NCBI RefSeq assembly: GCF_024679245.1 | Contig: NC_090175.1 | Coordinates: 54,956,449-55,020,448, forward strand | Length of the DNA stretch: 64,000 bases | Source of the DNA: Pseudorasbora parva | Lineage: Eukaryota > Chordata > Actinopteri > Cypriniformes > Gobionidae | Direction of reading: 5' to 3' | In this document: positions 1-11,995 of the stretch, in pieces | How the letters are laid out: every line of letters begins with the position of its first letter | Position numbering within the stretch: the stretch's first letter is position 1 | Notes under the pieces: model-generated | Told to the model about the DNA's origin: nothing | The model's input: the letters and a program-made list of their open reading frames with translations, nothing else | Database searches by the model: none | Translations under genes and position numbers: made by a program

Positions 1-660
1 ATCCATCCATCCATCGTTATACTTTATAACTCCATCCATCCATCCATCCAGCCATCATTATATTCATCATTCTACTGTATCTATCATTCCATCCATCCAT
101 CCATCCATCCATCGTTCTACTGTTTCATTATATCCATTCATCATCCATCATTCTTGTATCATTATATTCTATCATTCCATCCATCCATCCATCCATCCAT
201 CGTTCTACTGTATCTATCATTCCATCCATCCATCCATCCATCCATCCATCGTTCTACTGTTTCATTATATCCAATCATCATCCATCATTCTTCTTCATCA
301 TTATATCCGTCGTTCTACTGTATCTATCATTCCATCCATCCATCCATCCATCCATCCAACCATCCATTCATCCATCCATCCATCCATCCATCCATCATTC
401 TACTGTATCTATCATTCCATCCATCCATCCATCCATCCATCCAACCATCCATTCATCCATTCATCCATCCATCCATCCATCCATCCATCCAACCATCCAT
501 TCATCCATCCATCCATCCATCCATCCATCCATCCATCCATCCAACCATCCATTCATCCATCCATCCATCCATCATTCTACTGTATCTATCATTCTATGCA
601 TCCATCCATTTATTATTCTACTATATCTATCATTCCATCCATCCATCGATGTGTCTTTTT
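1..660. repeat. ATCC tetranucleotide array with higher-order structure
   Basis: Runs of (ATCC)n are interrupted at intervals by a recurring spacer reading 'attctactgtatctatc', so the array has a higher-order unit of roughly 60-130 bp rather than being a simple microsatellite. It begins at the window edge and probably continues upstream. Long open frames rich in His-Pro-Ser-Ile here are only translated repeat. Confidence 0.95.
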
Positions 661-2239
661 CCCACACATCTGTCTATTTATATTTCTTTTTTAGCATAGA
701 AAACCCATTCATTTGTAATGAACTCAACTAATATTTCAAAATAAAACAATTCGATTTTTGACTTTAATATTGTTTAATGTGACTAAGTTTGGTATTGGTG
801 AGTAGTTAGTCATACAGCGCACGATTCCAGCTGAAGTCCAGCTGAAGACATCAAGTTTGCACATTGTCTGCAGTTGCATCATCCTGGTGGGCCGCTGGAG
901 AGAAGGTGCACTTGAGTGTCTAGCTGGAAGAGTGCAATTCATATTCAGTGATTCATATGCTTGTTCAAATGGATGGAAAATAGGGCCTGCTTGACCCAAC
1001 ATGTTATTTCAACGTAACACGTTGGCATGTTGTCAGGAATGTGTTGTTAGTCTATTATTGCATACAATATGAATCAATCTCTTGACAACACACTCATTTC
1101 CGCACCCTGTATGGAAAAACGGTGTGGTCACAATACAAACAGCATCATTCTTCATTTGTGCACGAGAACGGCAGGTCATATAACTGCGATAGTGGGGCGC
1201 ATCTACACAGATCTGCTTCCAAGGGCGTCTTCATTCAATTCCTGTACTTTTATATTCTTTCCCTCCTTTACAAGCACAGAGTCATTGATGATTGCTGTGA
1301 CAGAGGTTGACAGGTGAGCGTTGCAGCCTGACAGACGTCGCAAAGGGGGATGATTGAGTTTTGACGCTCTCTGGAAATCATGCTTGTGTTGCAAACACGC
1401 TGCCAATTGTGGCATGCGTAATCTCGCCTGGCAGGCGCGAGACGGTTGAGAGCGCTTATCTACAGGAGTGGGTGGCCTGACTCGCGTCGTCTCCACATGA
1501 GAAATGGACAAAGCTTTGAAAGAGTCGTCCAAGGATGTAGAGTTGGTTTGTGGGTCATGGAGTAGCTTCACTCAGAAGCTCGGCACGGGTCAGCGAGTTA
1601 GCTTTTTCTCTTACCGTTTCTCCCTTTGTCCTGTCCAGGTGAACATCAAGTTTTCTCGGAAAGGTAGTTCACGCTGGCAGAATTCCCAGCGATAGTACAC
1701 AAAGGTAGTTGATGCTATTTTGTGCAGCAACAAAGCCTCAAACAAACACAACTTGACGTTTGTTGTGCCTGTACTGGGGCGGCCTGTCCCAGATATCCAA
1801 TCCTGTCCTGTGGAGAAACTCTTTCTTTTGACTGTGTTGTCTTGTCCTATAATCTTTTATTTTCTGGAAAGCTTCTGTGCTTTTTGCATCCCTCAGGCAT
1901 ATTGATGTTTCAAACCTTCCGGAGGACTGGCAAGCGCGTCTGCTGCGTTTTCACGGAGGAAGATGTCCAGAGATATACTTGCCTTGCAAACGCATTTACG
2001 ATTGGATATCTGAAATGAAATCATCCACATTAGGAATAGTTTATTGTGGAAATCCCACAAATAAATCCAACAGCTTCCAGAATCAAGACTGTATGCAAGA
2101 ATATGACTTTGAAAGCTTGACTTTGAATTACATTCCTTTCTTGTGTCACTTTAAAGTTGATTTGTAATGTTCATTATTTCCTCATATTCTCCATTGGTGT
2201 CTCTGTTGAGCAGGCCTGTGTAAAATGCAGAATTTCAGA
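661..2239. other. No gene recognised; single-copy-looking sequence
   Basis: I see no transposon end, RNA gene or coding signature. Short open frames occur on both strands (for example 1203-1571 minus) but none shows a recognisable domain. Base composition is moderately balanced around 1300-1700, which could be non-repetitive intergenic or intronic sequence. Confidence 0.5.
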
Positions 2240-2575
2240 AGTGGCTCAATTCATGAATTGGAATTTCAATTGAATTGACTCCGCCCCACAGGAAGTTGAA
2301 GTTGAATTGGAATGACAGTAAGTGGAATTAAATTAAATTCATGGCAATTCAAAGAATTTCCACGCAGTCACACAACAGAAATAAGTGTTAGGAAGGTTAC
2401 CTTGGAAATGTAATTTCTTATGCTTACTGCCATAATATGTATAGGCTATGAATTTATTTGAATTTTTATTAGATTTCAATTCTGCTTCCTTCGATTCTAA
2501 TTTGAATTGTTTTTGACATAATTTCAAATTCAAGTCATTCTCAATTCAATTCTACTTAGTCATGCTCAAACAGCA
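2240..2575. repeat. GAATT-rich degenerate repeat
   Basis: The stretch is dominated by variants of 'gaattgaatt' and 'caattcaatt' around a short GC-richer core ('gactccgccccacagg'). The AATT pentamer recurs on both strands, so the segment is partly self-complementary. It looks like a decayed dispersed element with AT-rich ends rather than unique sequence. No target duplication was identified. Confidence 0.5.
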
Positions 2576-3379
2576 ACATTACAAAGACAGATGAGCATGG
2601 ACAAAAGCATAGGACCTCTTTAATTTATCATATCTTATTAAAAAGTGTATGACTTCACTCGCTTTATAGCTGCATAGTTCTGTCGCTGTAAACTTAAGGT
2701 TGTGATGCATTCGAAAAAAGTCTCACATGTGAAACTATACAAGACATTTAACTAATACATGTAATGAGCATTGATTCTTCAATGTCAGGTTGTGTGGCTT
2801 GTGACCTTTCCTGTTAAATTAAAAGTCATCCATCAAAATCCTTTCTGAGCCGCTTGCTCCATCCGATGTTCTGCTGTGTGCTTTATGAGAAACACATTAT
2901 CAATAGATTCAATAGATCAACTGTATTTTTATGCTATACTTGATGTACAGGTAACAAAGATATATTGCTCACAGTTTAGTTCATTTGTGATTTATTTATT
3001 TTAATTATCACCTTTATCTAAAGTTCCTTAGGAGAAGTAATAATACAAAGGAGTGAGTAAACTGTTGAGAGTACAGAGCTGTATTAAGTCCTTTCATCTT
3101 ATAGAATTAGTTTTAATTGTTTTGAATGTGTTGATGCTATTTTGATGGACAGGGAACAGATTTATTGGTCAGAATTTAGATAGTGTGTATTTAGAAAAAT
3201 CTCAAAAGAAAAAGCTCTATTTAATCTCATTGTGAGAAACAATGATAAAATGATAAAATCATTTGATCTTGGTACAATGTGGTTGAATTGAAATGTTATG
3301 TTTTATTGCAGTATGGGTTCAGTTTGTGTCTTAATTTAGTGTAAATATGTAAGCAGAAAATTAAATTTCATATGGATCT
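2576..3379. other. AT-rich noncoding stretch, nothing recognised
   Basis: AT-rich sequence without open frames of note, inverted termini or tandem structure that I can recognise. Confidence 0.5.
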
Positions 3380-4361
3380 TTTTAAAGGGAACCTTTATTG
3401 CAAAATTCACTTTTAGTTTTAACATAAATATGTGTCGGCAATATTACACAACCATAGCCTGACAAGCCAGACCCACATCAAGATTGTTTGGTCTGGAAAC
3501 TCACCATAGACAGCTCAATCTGAGGGGCGGATAAACGGTTGTCTTTCAAACTCCCTCTGCATGCGATAGGATAGCGCTACAACCAACCAGAGCAACGAAG
3601 GTGAAGCAGAGCTCGCTGACAAACGTCATTAGTTGCCCTCAGAAAACAGTATAAAAAAGCCAGTTCATGAAACCTTTAAAGCTGCTAAAGTTATTCATTT
3701 GTGAGCAGTGAGTGATTTTCTGTTTTTCTTCTGTTGTTTGATTCATATTAACAGCAGATATAGCAGTAGGTACTGTATAGTACGCTACTGTCACTTTAAT
3801 ACACAGATCTAATACACACATATTAGCTGTTTACATTCACAGACAGAACTGTGTGTGTTTATGACAACTTTGTTTGTAGTTGAAAATTTAAGCGCAATAA
3901 AATGTGAAAGAGAACTTAGTTTAGTATTAGTTTAATACTCATGGGACGCGCCGTCTGACACACAGCTTTCTGTGTGCGTGCTTCAGGTGTGTGCTCAGAA
4001 AACCATATATCAGAAGTTTAGACTGATATGGCTTTAAAGTGTATCCGATCATAAACGTTTATGATGATGAAGAACTGTAATGTCACACGAGCGAGATAGA
4101 TCATCAAATCCAAACAGATGTTTTAGTTTTTGGCAGATTATCTGTACAGGCTCCGCCCTCTTCTTGAAAGGGGGTGGAGAGCAGCAGCTTTTTTGCATTT
4201 AAACATTCATGCACAAAAACAGCATGTGTTTCCTTCCACTCAAAATGGCCTTTTTATAACATGATATTTGAGGTAGTCTGAGCTGAAACCACAGACACAT
4301 TCTGGGGACACTGAGATATTATATCTTGTAAAATGGGGCATAATATGACCCCTTTAACCTC
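3380..4361 (-). repeat. Family C dispersed repeat (minus copy)
   Basis: Read on the minus strand from 4361, this matches the plus-strand copy at 10124-10790 over several hundred bases. Both start with 'aaagggg/gg..tattatgcccc', continue through 'cccccttt..agaagaggg', share 'aaaactaaaacatctgttt', and end near 'tacagtacctactgctatatctgc'. The left part (3455 to about 3640) is interrupted by a truncated family B element. The family resembles nonautonomous DNA-transposon derivatives common in cyprinid genomes (recalled, not searched). Confidence 0.8.
3455..3640 (+). mobile_element. Family B short inverted-repeat element, 3'-truncated
   Basis: Starts TAGCCTGACAAGCCAGACCC and matches the first ~165 bp of the complete family B element at 8039-8560, including 'gaggggcggataaacgg' and 'gataggatagcgctaca'. 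Similarity stops after 'gctgacaaacg', so the right terminus is missing. It lies inside the minus-strand family C copy, so it was inserted later or the two recombined. Confidence 0.75.
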
Positions 4362-6089
4362 AATGCTGTGTAGAAGGAACCATTCAGAATCTCATTTGTG
4401 ATTTTTATTTTTCCAACAGGACGTATGCAACCATTATTCCAAAAGTGTCTAGATAACCAGCAGAAAATGTCTACCAGACGGTGAAGTGTTGCTTGAGGCT
4501 GAGCGCTGCACACGCAACCTGCATTTACGGCCATAGAAGATGGAGACTTTCATTGAAAGTGACAAGGAAAGGTCCAGACGGATAGCTTTGCTTGAGATAT
4601 GTGACGCTGTGGGGTTTGACTCAGATGGGGAAGAGTTTGAACTATTTATGTGAGAGGCGCTCACAACAGGAGTCGGACCATACATGAAATGCTCAGCAAT
4701 GTCAACAGTGCCGAATGTAGGGCATATAGAGAATTCCCAGTGACAACAACAGGAAGTATATGACAACACAAAGATGTGAAGGTTTGTGCTGGATGTTTGC
4801 CCCACAAAACTTGCTGTCTCACTTCAAAATGTGATGTCGGATGCTTAGATGTTTTGAGCTTCTTCAGCAATTGCAACATTTGGTGTATTCCATTGCCTCT
4901 TTTCCTCATATTGGGATACCAAAATCAACATGCACAAATTAAATTGACTTTACTAATGCATGTAAACGATTCATTGATGCACACAGAAACTAAATATCCT
5001 TCATAATCTCCGAGCTCTTTATTTTCAGCCGCATCTCGCTTTTCACCTCCCAATTAATTCCCAACAGGAACAGCATTTATTATAGCCCTTATATTTTCTG
5101 CTGTGCAAACCGAGAAAATGAGTGTTGAAGCTTTGCTTGCATCTTTGCAGCACTCATAGTGTGACTTCACAAACACATCATGCTTACACTCGTCGACCCG
5201 TTTCTCCTCAGCCTTTGACTTGAAATCATGATGTTCACAGACTCTTTACTCGGGTCACTTTTTATTCACAGATTGTTTTGGGAACAATTGAACTGAGTTG
5301 AGAATGAATCCAAACATGAGCTATTGCTGATCTAGCTCGCTTTGCACAAGTGAAATTGATGTTTTTGCCATTTTCAAGGTAATGAGGCTCTAAATAAGTG
5401 ATGTGCATCTTTGACATTTACAAATTATGGTTTCACATTTAAATGCTTGATTACTTAGGGATTGTGTTATTTATTAAGTCAGGTCTAACTTATTATTGCT
5501 CATAGTTAGTGTTAGCGATTTGAACAAACCCCTGATGTATTAAACTCATCCAAATGATATGCCCTTCTAATGAGAGGTGTTTTCTTTTCTCAGACTTACG
5601 GTTTTCACTTGGTAGATAAGCTGCTTTATGATTCATTTCATTCATCTGCCATGTGTCTCTGGTGAAGGCCACATGCATTGCACTAGATGATGTGTGTAGA
5701 AATGAATGATGTATAATTAATGCACCTCCACAGAGCATATAGAATGACTTTGACTGAAGTAAATTAACTTCAACGTTCAACCTAATTAACATCACTTTAA
5801 CACTCGATGTGTCATTTTATTAGCACTGAATTGAACTACTATTCGACATTTGATTTGAGTGCAGACTGATAAGGACAGTAACCCAGTTAACAGGGAACAC
5901 TCGTACAACACTGGCTAAAGTTCTGGAAAGAATCTGTTATAAACAAGCATTCCTCCTAGCATTGTTAATGTTCGGTTAAAGTCTTTTTTTTTGGGGGGGG
6001 GGGGGGTCTGTCTAATGCTATGTCATGCATTTTGACTTATTTACACGGTTAAATAGTTGGTTCTCATGGCCAATATAAAAAAATAAAAA
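4362..6089. other. No gene recognised
   Basis: Several short overlapping frames occur between 4449 and 5006 on both strands, but none has a domain I recognise and they shadow each other. A T8-G14 homopolymer junction lies at 5985-6006. The rest looks like single-copy noncoding DNA. Confidence 0.45.
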
Positions 6090-6860
6090 ATTAAAATTGG
6101 GGTTGGACATGTATAAAAGTATTTCCGTTCCAAATCCACTTTTTTTGTTTGTTTGTTTGTTTCAAAGGGTTTTTTGGGGGGTTTTCTCTGAGTATGGTCA
6201 TGTATGATGTCAAAATGGGTATAAATACGGGCACTTCTCCCCGGCTGAGAGCACGCACACACACACATCAACCAAAGCAAGAGCACGTCCATCAACAAGC
6301 TTTGTCCGGATTACGAGAGCCATTGGCGGCACTGCCATTTTGTTTTTAGACCTCAACAACATCAACAATCTCACTAAATAAGTGTGTTCATGGTGTGAGG
6401 GAAAGATTATCTTGTTCAGTTTCCCAATAACCCAGCGTTACGGGAACAGCAGATGCAGTTTGCTTTTCTGGAGCAGTAACACAGATCTGCAAGTGTGTGT
6501 GTTTGGTCCCGCTCGAACTGCGGTGAGTGAAACTGCATTAAATGTGTGTGGTAATCGGCGCATACCTGTATAATGTGAACAACACCAACATAATCAAAAG
6601 CTATCCAAGGTCCAGGGATAAAGATGGTGTGTGTGTGTGGGTGGGTGTGGGTGTGATTGATTGACTCTTTAGCTCCACCCACCACTAGCCATTATAAGTT
6701 TGGATTTTTTTGGAAGGAATCGGTACAGCATATTTGTCATTTATAAATATGACAAAACAAAGACTCTTCAGAGATATGAAGCATCAGCATTACTCTATTG
6801 CTACTCAAGATTAACATGAAATGACAGAAACTGTGTGTGTTATGACCTCTTTAACTGTAA
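6090..6860 (+). repeat. Family F dispersed repeat, copy 1
   Basis: Homologous, in the same orientation, to 26210-27670. Shared blocks include 'gagtatggtc' followed by 'cttctccccggc', a donor-like 'gcggtgagtgaaactgc', 'ctcggtacagc..atat', and 'tctattg/aggtactcaagatt'. The element contains 'ggtataaatac' about 350 bp upstream of the donor-like site. It may be the 5' part of a decayed element with a first exon; no transposase domain is visible. Confidence 0.65.
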
Positions 6861-7439
6861 CTCTAGTCTTTAACTAATGTCTTTAGAATAACCCCACTGG
6901 GTTCATGGTGAAGAAAAGTGATGTTTGATGGTGGACAGACTTTTTGAACACCCAAATGTTGTGTTGCACTTGGACAACAAAACACTGATAATTGCAAACT
7001 CTCCCACAAAATAAAGTGATAGACTTTTCTATCAAGCTATTAAAACTTCTCATTCTGCAGCACTTCATTAAAAGCACACCTATTTTGTTTCTCCATTATA
7101 ATCTCTAGCGCTTCCTTCACAGCCACTGATAACTCGTTAAGATCTCCAAACAACAGATAAGATGAGATTTTGCAAGATAGGATAAGAATCCTAAATCAAG
7201 TTAAGATTTGCTTCTGTAATACGGATGTGTGAATTGTAAAAAAAAATAATAAAAAAAAACGAAGTTTTTGTCAGATCTTAAGTTAGAAAGTGTCTGTAAT
7301 ACGCCCCCTTGTTTTTAATGATGTTCACACAACGTTTGCACAAAAACATCATTTATACATTGTGGAAGGTTTTTTTCTTAAATGTTTTAATTGGATGTTC
7401 ATCTAACACTTTTTAAATGTTACTTCTTGTTAGGAGCAA
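6861..7439. other. Noncoding, nothing recognised
   Basis: AT-rich sequence with A-tracts near 7243-7260. I see no element termini or coding signature. Confidence 0.45.
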
Positions 7440-9300
7440 AGCGCTGAGGATCCGCAGTCAAGTATTGTATCCGTACCTATTATAATTCTTCTTCTTCCAC
7501 TCTTGATTCTATGCCAGCCCATAGAGCCGTATTGTAAACATTTTTAAATTTGGCACACTCATAGAGGATATGCTGACTTTTCTCAATAGCAAAGTTTGCG
7601 TCACTAACTCAATCCCACTAGCGCCACCAACTGTCCAAAGCTGCACTCAGGTTTATGCTAATAACTTCTGAACTTGGCTCAATTCGATTCAATTGGACCC
7701 TATGACATCACTTTCCATTATGAAAATTATTCCGCCAATTAGAATGGGGGGGGGGGTACTTTTTCAAAATCCTCCTAGGCTGTTGCTCTGATTTTCAGGA
7801 AAACTGGAGCAGATCATCTTCAGAGTTATGGAATTTGTCAATTCATCAAACCATTCTCGAATAACATGCAAAAGAATTTGACAAATTCCCGTCAAAATAT
7901 ACATGAGGCTATCTTCGCAACGCTTCAGCATATTCTGACCAAACTTGAGTGGGTGTTATGACAACCATGAGCTGAGGTTTCAGTGCAGCCCCACCTAGTG
8001 GTCAGGAGATATGAAAAAATGGCAACGCTGGTCTCGTTTAGCCTGACAAGCCAGACCCACATCAAGATGTTTGGTCTGGAAACTCACCATTGACGGCTCA
8101 ATCCGAGGGGCGGATAAATGGCTGTCTTTCAAACTCCCTCTGCACGCGATAGGATAGCGCTACACCAACCAGAGCAACGAAGGTGAAGCAGAGCTGACTG
8201 ATTAAACATTCGCTGTATCCGGTCGGCTAAACTCTGAACACATCTTCCCTTTTTAAGAATGACTTCAGTGCCGTTCTTTGTTCTTTTCTCAGAGAAAAGC
8301 TTAACTCCAAGTCTTCCAGAGTCGCGGTCAAAGCTGATTCAAAAGACCGCCGCCGTTCGCCAGTTTCTGTGTTTACTAGAAGCACGCAAACGCAACTCGG
8401 CCGTGGTCATTATGGCCCCACCCGCCGACTCTATACACGATGTGATTGGCCCGGCAAGAGTTAGGCGATTACAGCTCAGAAGGGTATTGAGAGTTGCTAG
8501 ACGACACTCGCGGGCAGATTAGATTTGCTGCCGCTAGGGTGCGTCTAGATTTCTAGGCTAGGTCTCGTTAGATTTGGTGCAGCATGCTGAGTCGAATAAT
8601 AATATTCCCATATCAGACATTTTCCCATATCGCTCATTTTGGGCTATGGCCATTTTAAATTTTGACGTAAAATGCTATATTTTATGAATGCATTGACTTA
8701 TTTTTACACAACTTGGTATGCGTCTTCGGCTCAATAACCTGAAGGTACCCAAAAGGTTTCCAGGCAGCTCCACCTGGTGGTCAGAATTTAAATTTAAAAT
8801 TTAAAAAAATGCTAATAACTCTTCATTAAATAAGCCTATTGTTATTAAACTGGTCTTAATTGACTTCTCGGGTCATGCTGAGAACAAAGATCCCAAGTCT
8901 GCCCACTCTTTTGAACTACTAGACCACTTGTAATACACCAAATTAAATCATCAGACTGTGCTGACAAAAAATTCTGGATTTCGTGTTGATAGATAATAAA
9001 AAAAAATTGAGGCATGATGGCAAAATGACTCTTGAGGCTGTATCTCAGCATTGCTTTGGCATATTGACACCAAACTTTGCATGTCACCACCTCAAGGCAT
9101 CACCCATTGGTCTAAAGTGATAATCATTAAATGAAATTACTAGTGATTGTGTTTTTTTTTTCTTGCATTTTGCCTAAAATTATCTTAACATATCTTTAAT
9201 TGATCAGTTGCATTTGGTCTTATGCTCCCAGGTATGTAAAAATGATGTATCATGTTCTTTGTGCTTGGCCCCAATAATTGCCGCTTGTAGCTATATTTTT
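7440..9300 (+). repeat. Family A dispersed repeat, copy 1 (interrupted)
   Basis: Contains 'ttcttccactcttgattctatg', 'ctagcgccaccaactgtcc', 'cttctgaac', 'gtgcagcatgc.gagtcgaa', 'ttggcatattgacaccaaac' and a 3' block with 'catgttctttgtgcttggc'. All recur in the same order and orientation at 35310-37290, and in part at 60500-60720 and 63580-63800. A complete family B element (8039-8560) interrupts it. Family identity is not known to me; no ORF is conserved between copies. Confidence 0.75.
8030..8569 (+). mobile_element. Family B complete element with 9-bp target duplication
   Basis: The element proper is 8039-8560 (522 bp). It starts TAGCCTGACAAGCCAGACCC and ends in the imperfect inverse, read on the minus strand as TAGCCTAGAAATCTAGACGC. 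Flanks are GGTCTCGTT at 8030-8038 and again at 8561-8569. The paralogous family A copy near 35700 has the unoccupied site 'ggtctcttt agattagatgc', supporting these borders. No transposase is encoded; the 87-residue frame inside is not recognisable. A 9-bp duplication is typical of Mutator-like elements, and hAT (8 bp) is an alternative. Confidence 0.85.
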
Positions 9301-10123
9301 AAATGTTGTTTTAGAATATTCACCGAACATTCAAAAGAAAAATTCACATAAAAATGATTCAATGGAAAGTTCATGTAACATGTTAGCAAACCAAGAAAAA
9401 AAGTTTTTTAAAACATAAAAATCCAGATAGTTTTTTTTCATGACTTCTTTGAACAAGCTTTGAAGGAATAAAGTGTATCCAGATTCTAACATAAATCAAT
9501 GTAGATTAAGTTTTATGTGGCTGTATGTATATCGAGCAAACCAAGTCAGTAATTTTGTTTTCTGTTTTTAATATATTGCTCTTTTTAGGTCCTTCCTCCC
9601 AGTGCCATCTGCCGCAGCCATAAAGAGAAGACATGGGCGAGCGAGACGGTGCGTGACAGACTGTTTTATTTGACTTGGAGGGGCTAATTTGGATTAGGGA
9701 GGATTTGTGTCCCTGCTGTGAGCCTGGGCCTGTTTGCGAAGCGACTTGCGGAAAGCAGATCTGATGCGGTAGGTCCGCTGTTTGCCTCTCCATGAGATAA
9801 AACAGTAAGCCAGGGGGAAAATCAGAGGTAAAATCACATTTAAGCCAGTCCATTGAACTGTGGAGGTAAACAATGAGGATTTAGACCCAGACAGAGTAAC
9901 ACCTCAAAGAAATATTTGCAGATTTTCCGTATCGCCAACACATATTGCACAAACGTTTTTCAAGCAGAACATGCTACTGCCAAATGTTTGTCTAATTTAG
10001 TGAACAAAGAGGCTTTTTTGGATATAGTATGAGATCTTTAATGACTTTTATATGAGGTGTCACAGCATAGCCCACCACAGACTTAATAAAGTTCCCCTGC
10101 AGTCAACAATATGATCAATTAAA
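9301..10123. other. Mostly single-copy; candidate conserved block 9590-9860
   Basis: No gene or repeat recognised. The interval 9590-9860 is more balanced in composition than its surroundings and carries no element termini, which is the texture of conserved noncoding DNA. This is a weak inference without alignment. Confidence 0.35.
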
Positions 10124-11302
10124 GAGGACCTATTATGCCCCTTTTTACAAGATGTAATATAATGTGTCCCCAGAATGTGTATGTGAAGATTGAGCTCAAA
10201 TTACCCCACAGTTAATTTATCATACCATGTTGTAAATGCCAATTTTTGGGAAGGACAAACATGCTGTTTTTGTGTGTGTATCTTTTAATGCAAATGAGCT
10301 ACTAGTCCCCACCCCCTTTTCAGAAGAGGGCGATACCTTTACACCTCATGCCTCGGATTCTCTGCCAAAAACTAAAACATCTGTTTTGTTTTGACTATCA
10401 TCTCTAACATGGTCACGTTCACGTGACATTGCAGTTCTTCATTATAATGAAAGTTTATTATCTGAATTTGTTTTAACCTCCAAAGCACACGCAGAGAAAG
10501 CGCTTCCCGTGAGTTATAAACTCAAGTTCTCTTTCATGTCTTATTGCTTTTAAACTGTCAAATACAAACAAAATTATGTCAAAAACATAAAGTTCTGTCT
10601 GTGAACATAAACAGCAGGGTAAGAAATTGCATGTGTATATTAGATCTGTGTATTAAAGTATTAAAATACAGTACCTACTGCTATATCTGCTTTTAATATG
10701 AATCAAATAAACAAAATAAACAAAACAAAATAAAAGAGCAAATCACTAACTGCTCTGGACTGAATAACTAGTAGCTTTAATAAGAACACAATTCTGCTGT
10801 TAAATGCTCTGGCAAGGGGATGGTGGACTGCTAATATGCTAATAAGGTGGATTCTGTCAGCAGTTGTGGGCGGGGCCTAAGCATAGATGAGACTCTGCTT
10901 ATGATTTATGGGGATTTTAAAAAAGAGTTGGTGGATGCCTACTATTATGGGGAGTTTTGTACACACACTGCCCACACATGTTCATATCCTATGTAAAAGT
11001 GAATTTGGCATAATTTGTTACTTTAATACTCATCTTTCAGTTGATCACACTTGCTTCATTTTTTATACGTGGAATCATAAATATGCAAATTAGTCTCCGC
11101 CTTCACTCAATCGCAAGCTCAACTTTACCATAGTAAACGATGCGCAATGGCAAGTGAAAATATTGGTTTAATTCAACAATATATGTTTAAACCAGAAACT
11201 GATTCAGAAGAAGAGGAAGAGCGAATTAAACAGGCAGTCCGCTTCTACAGGGCTAAGCAACCTCAGACAAAAGCAAGAGCACGATTAGAGCCGCACGATT
11301 AA
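10124..11302 (+). repeat. Family C dispersed repeat (plus copy) with 5' coding piece
   Basis: Begins 'aaagaggacctattatgcccc' and is colinear with the minus copy at 3640-4361 up to about 10790. It extends further right, through 'aaatatgcaaattagtctccgcc', into a short open frame at 11147. This arrangement suggests the family derives from a DNA transposon whose first coding exon lies near the right side of this copy. Confidence 0.7.
11147..11302 (+). CDS. Small acidic ORF, candidate N-terminal exon of a transposon protein
   Basis: A 51-residue frame starts at an ATG and begins MASENIGLIQQYMFKPETDS. It continues with a Glu run (EEEEE), then a basic tail ending at a TAA. Short N-terminal peptides of the type 'IQxYMFxPExDSEEE' occur in fish repeat-associated proteins (recollection only). 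It sits at the downstream edge of family C, whose upstream part has promoter-like 'tatgcaaat'. There is no catalytic domain downstream, so it is at most a leftover exon. It could also be a chance frame; the acidic cluster and position are the reasons to list it. Confidence 0.4.
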   Translation: MASENIGLIQQYMFKPETDSEEEEERIKQAVRFYRAKQPQTKARARLEPHD

Positions 11303-11577
11303 TCATCAGAGACCCACGCAATCTCATCCCTAAATGACATGATTTGGCTGTTTATTAAACCTTTGACAAGTGTGATCACAGCGAACATTCAGATCTGTGC
11401 TCTGACCCAGAGAGAGCAGTTATCGTGTCTTATCAGTTATCAGCCACACAGTGACATTATTTATGTGCTATAATAATTGAATTATCACAGAATTCATTTA
11501 TTTTATCTAACTAATGGGATAAAAGTGGTTAAAGTGGCTAAATATGGCACAGATGAAAACTTCAAGAGAAATTATTA

Positions 11578-11995
<418 letters not shown>

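Noticed and set aside
154..699. 181-residue His-Pro-Ser-Ile-rich open frame
   Set aside because: It is a translation of the ATCC array, with no coding signature.
4449..5006. Overlapping frames of 70-118 codons on both strands
   Set aside because: They shadow one another, have no domain and no sister copy, so no gene is supported.
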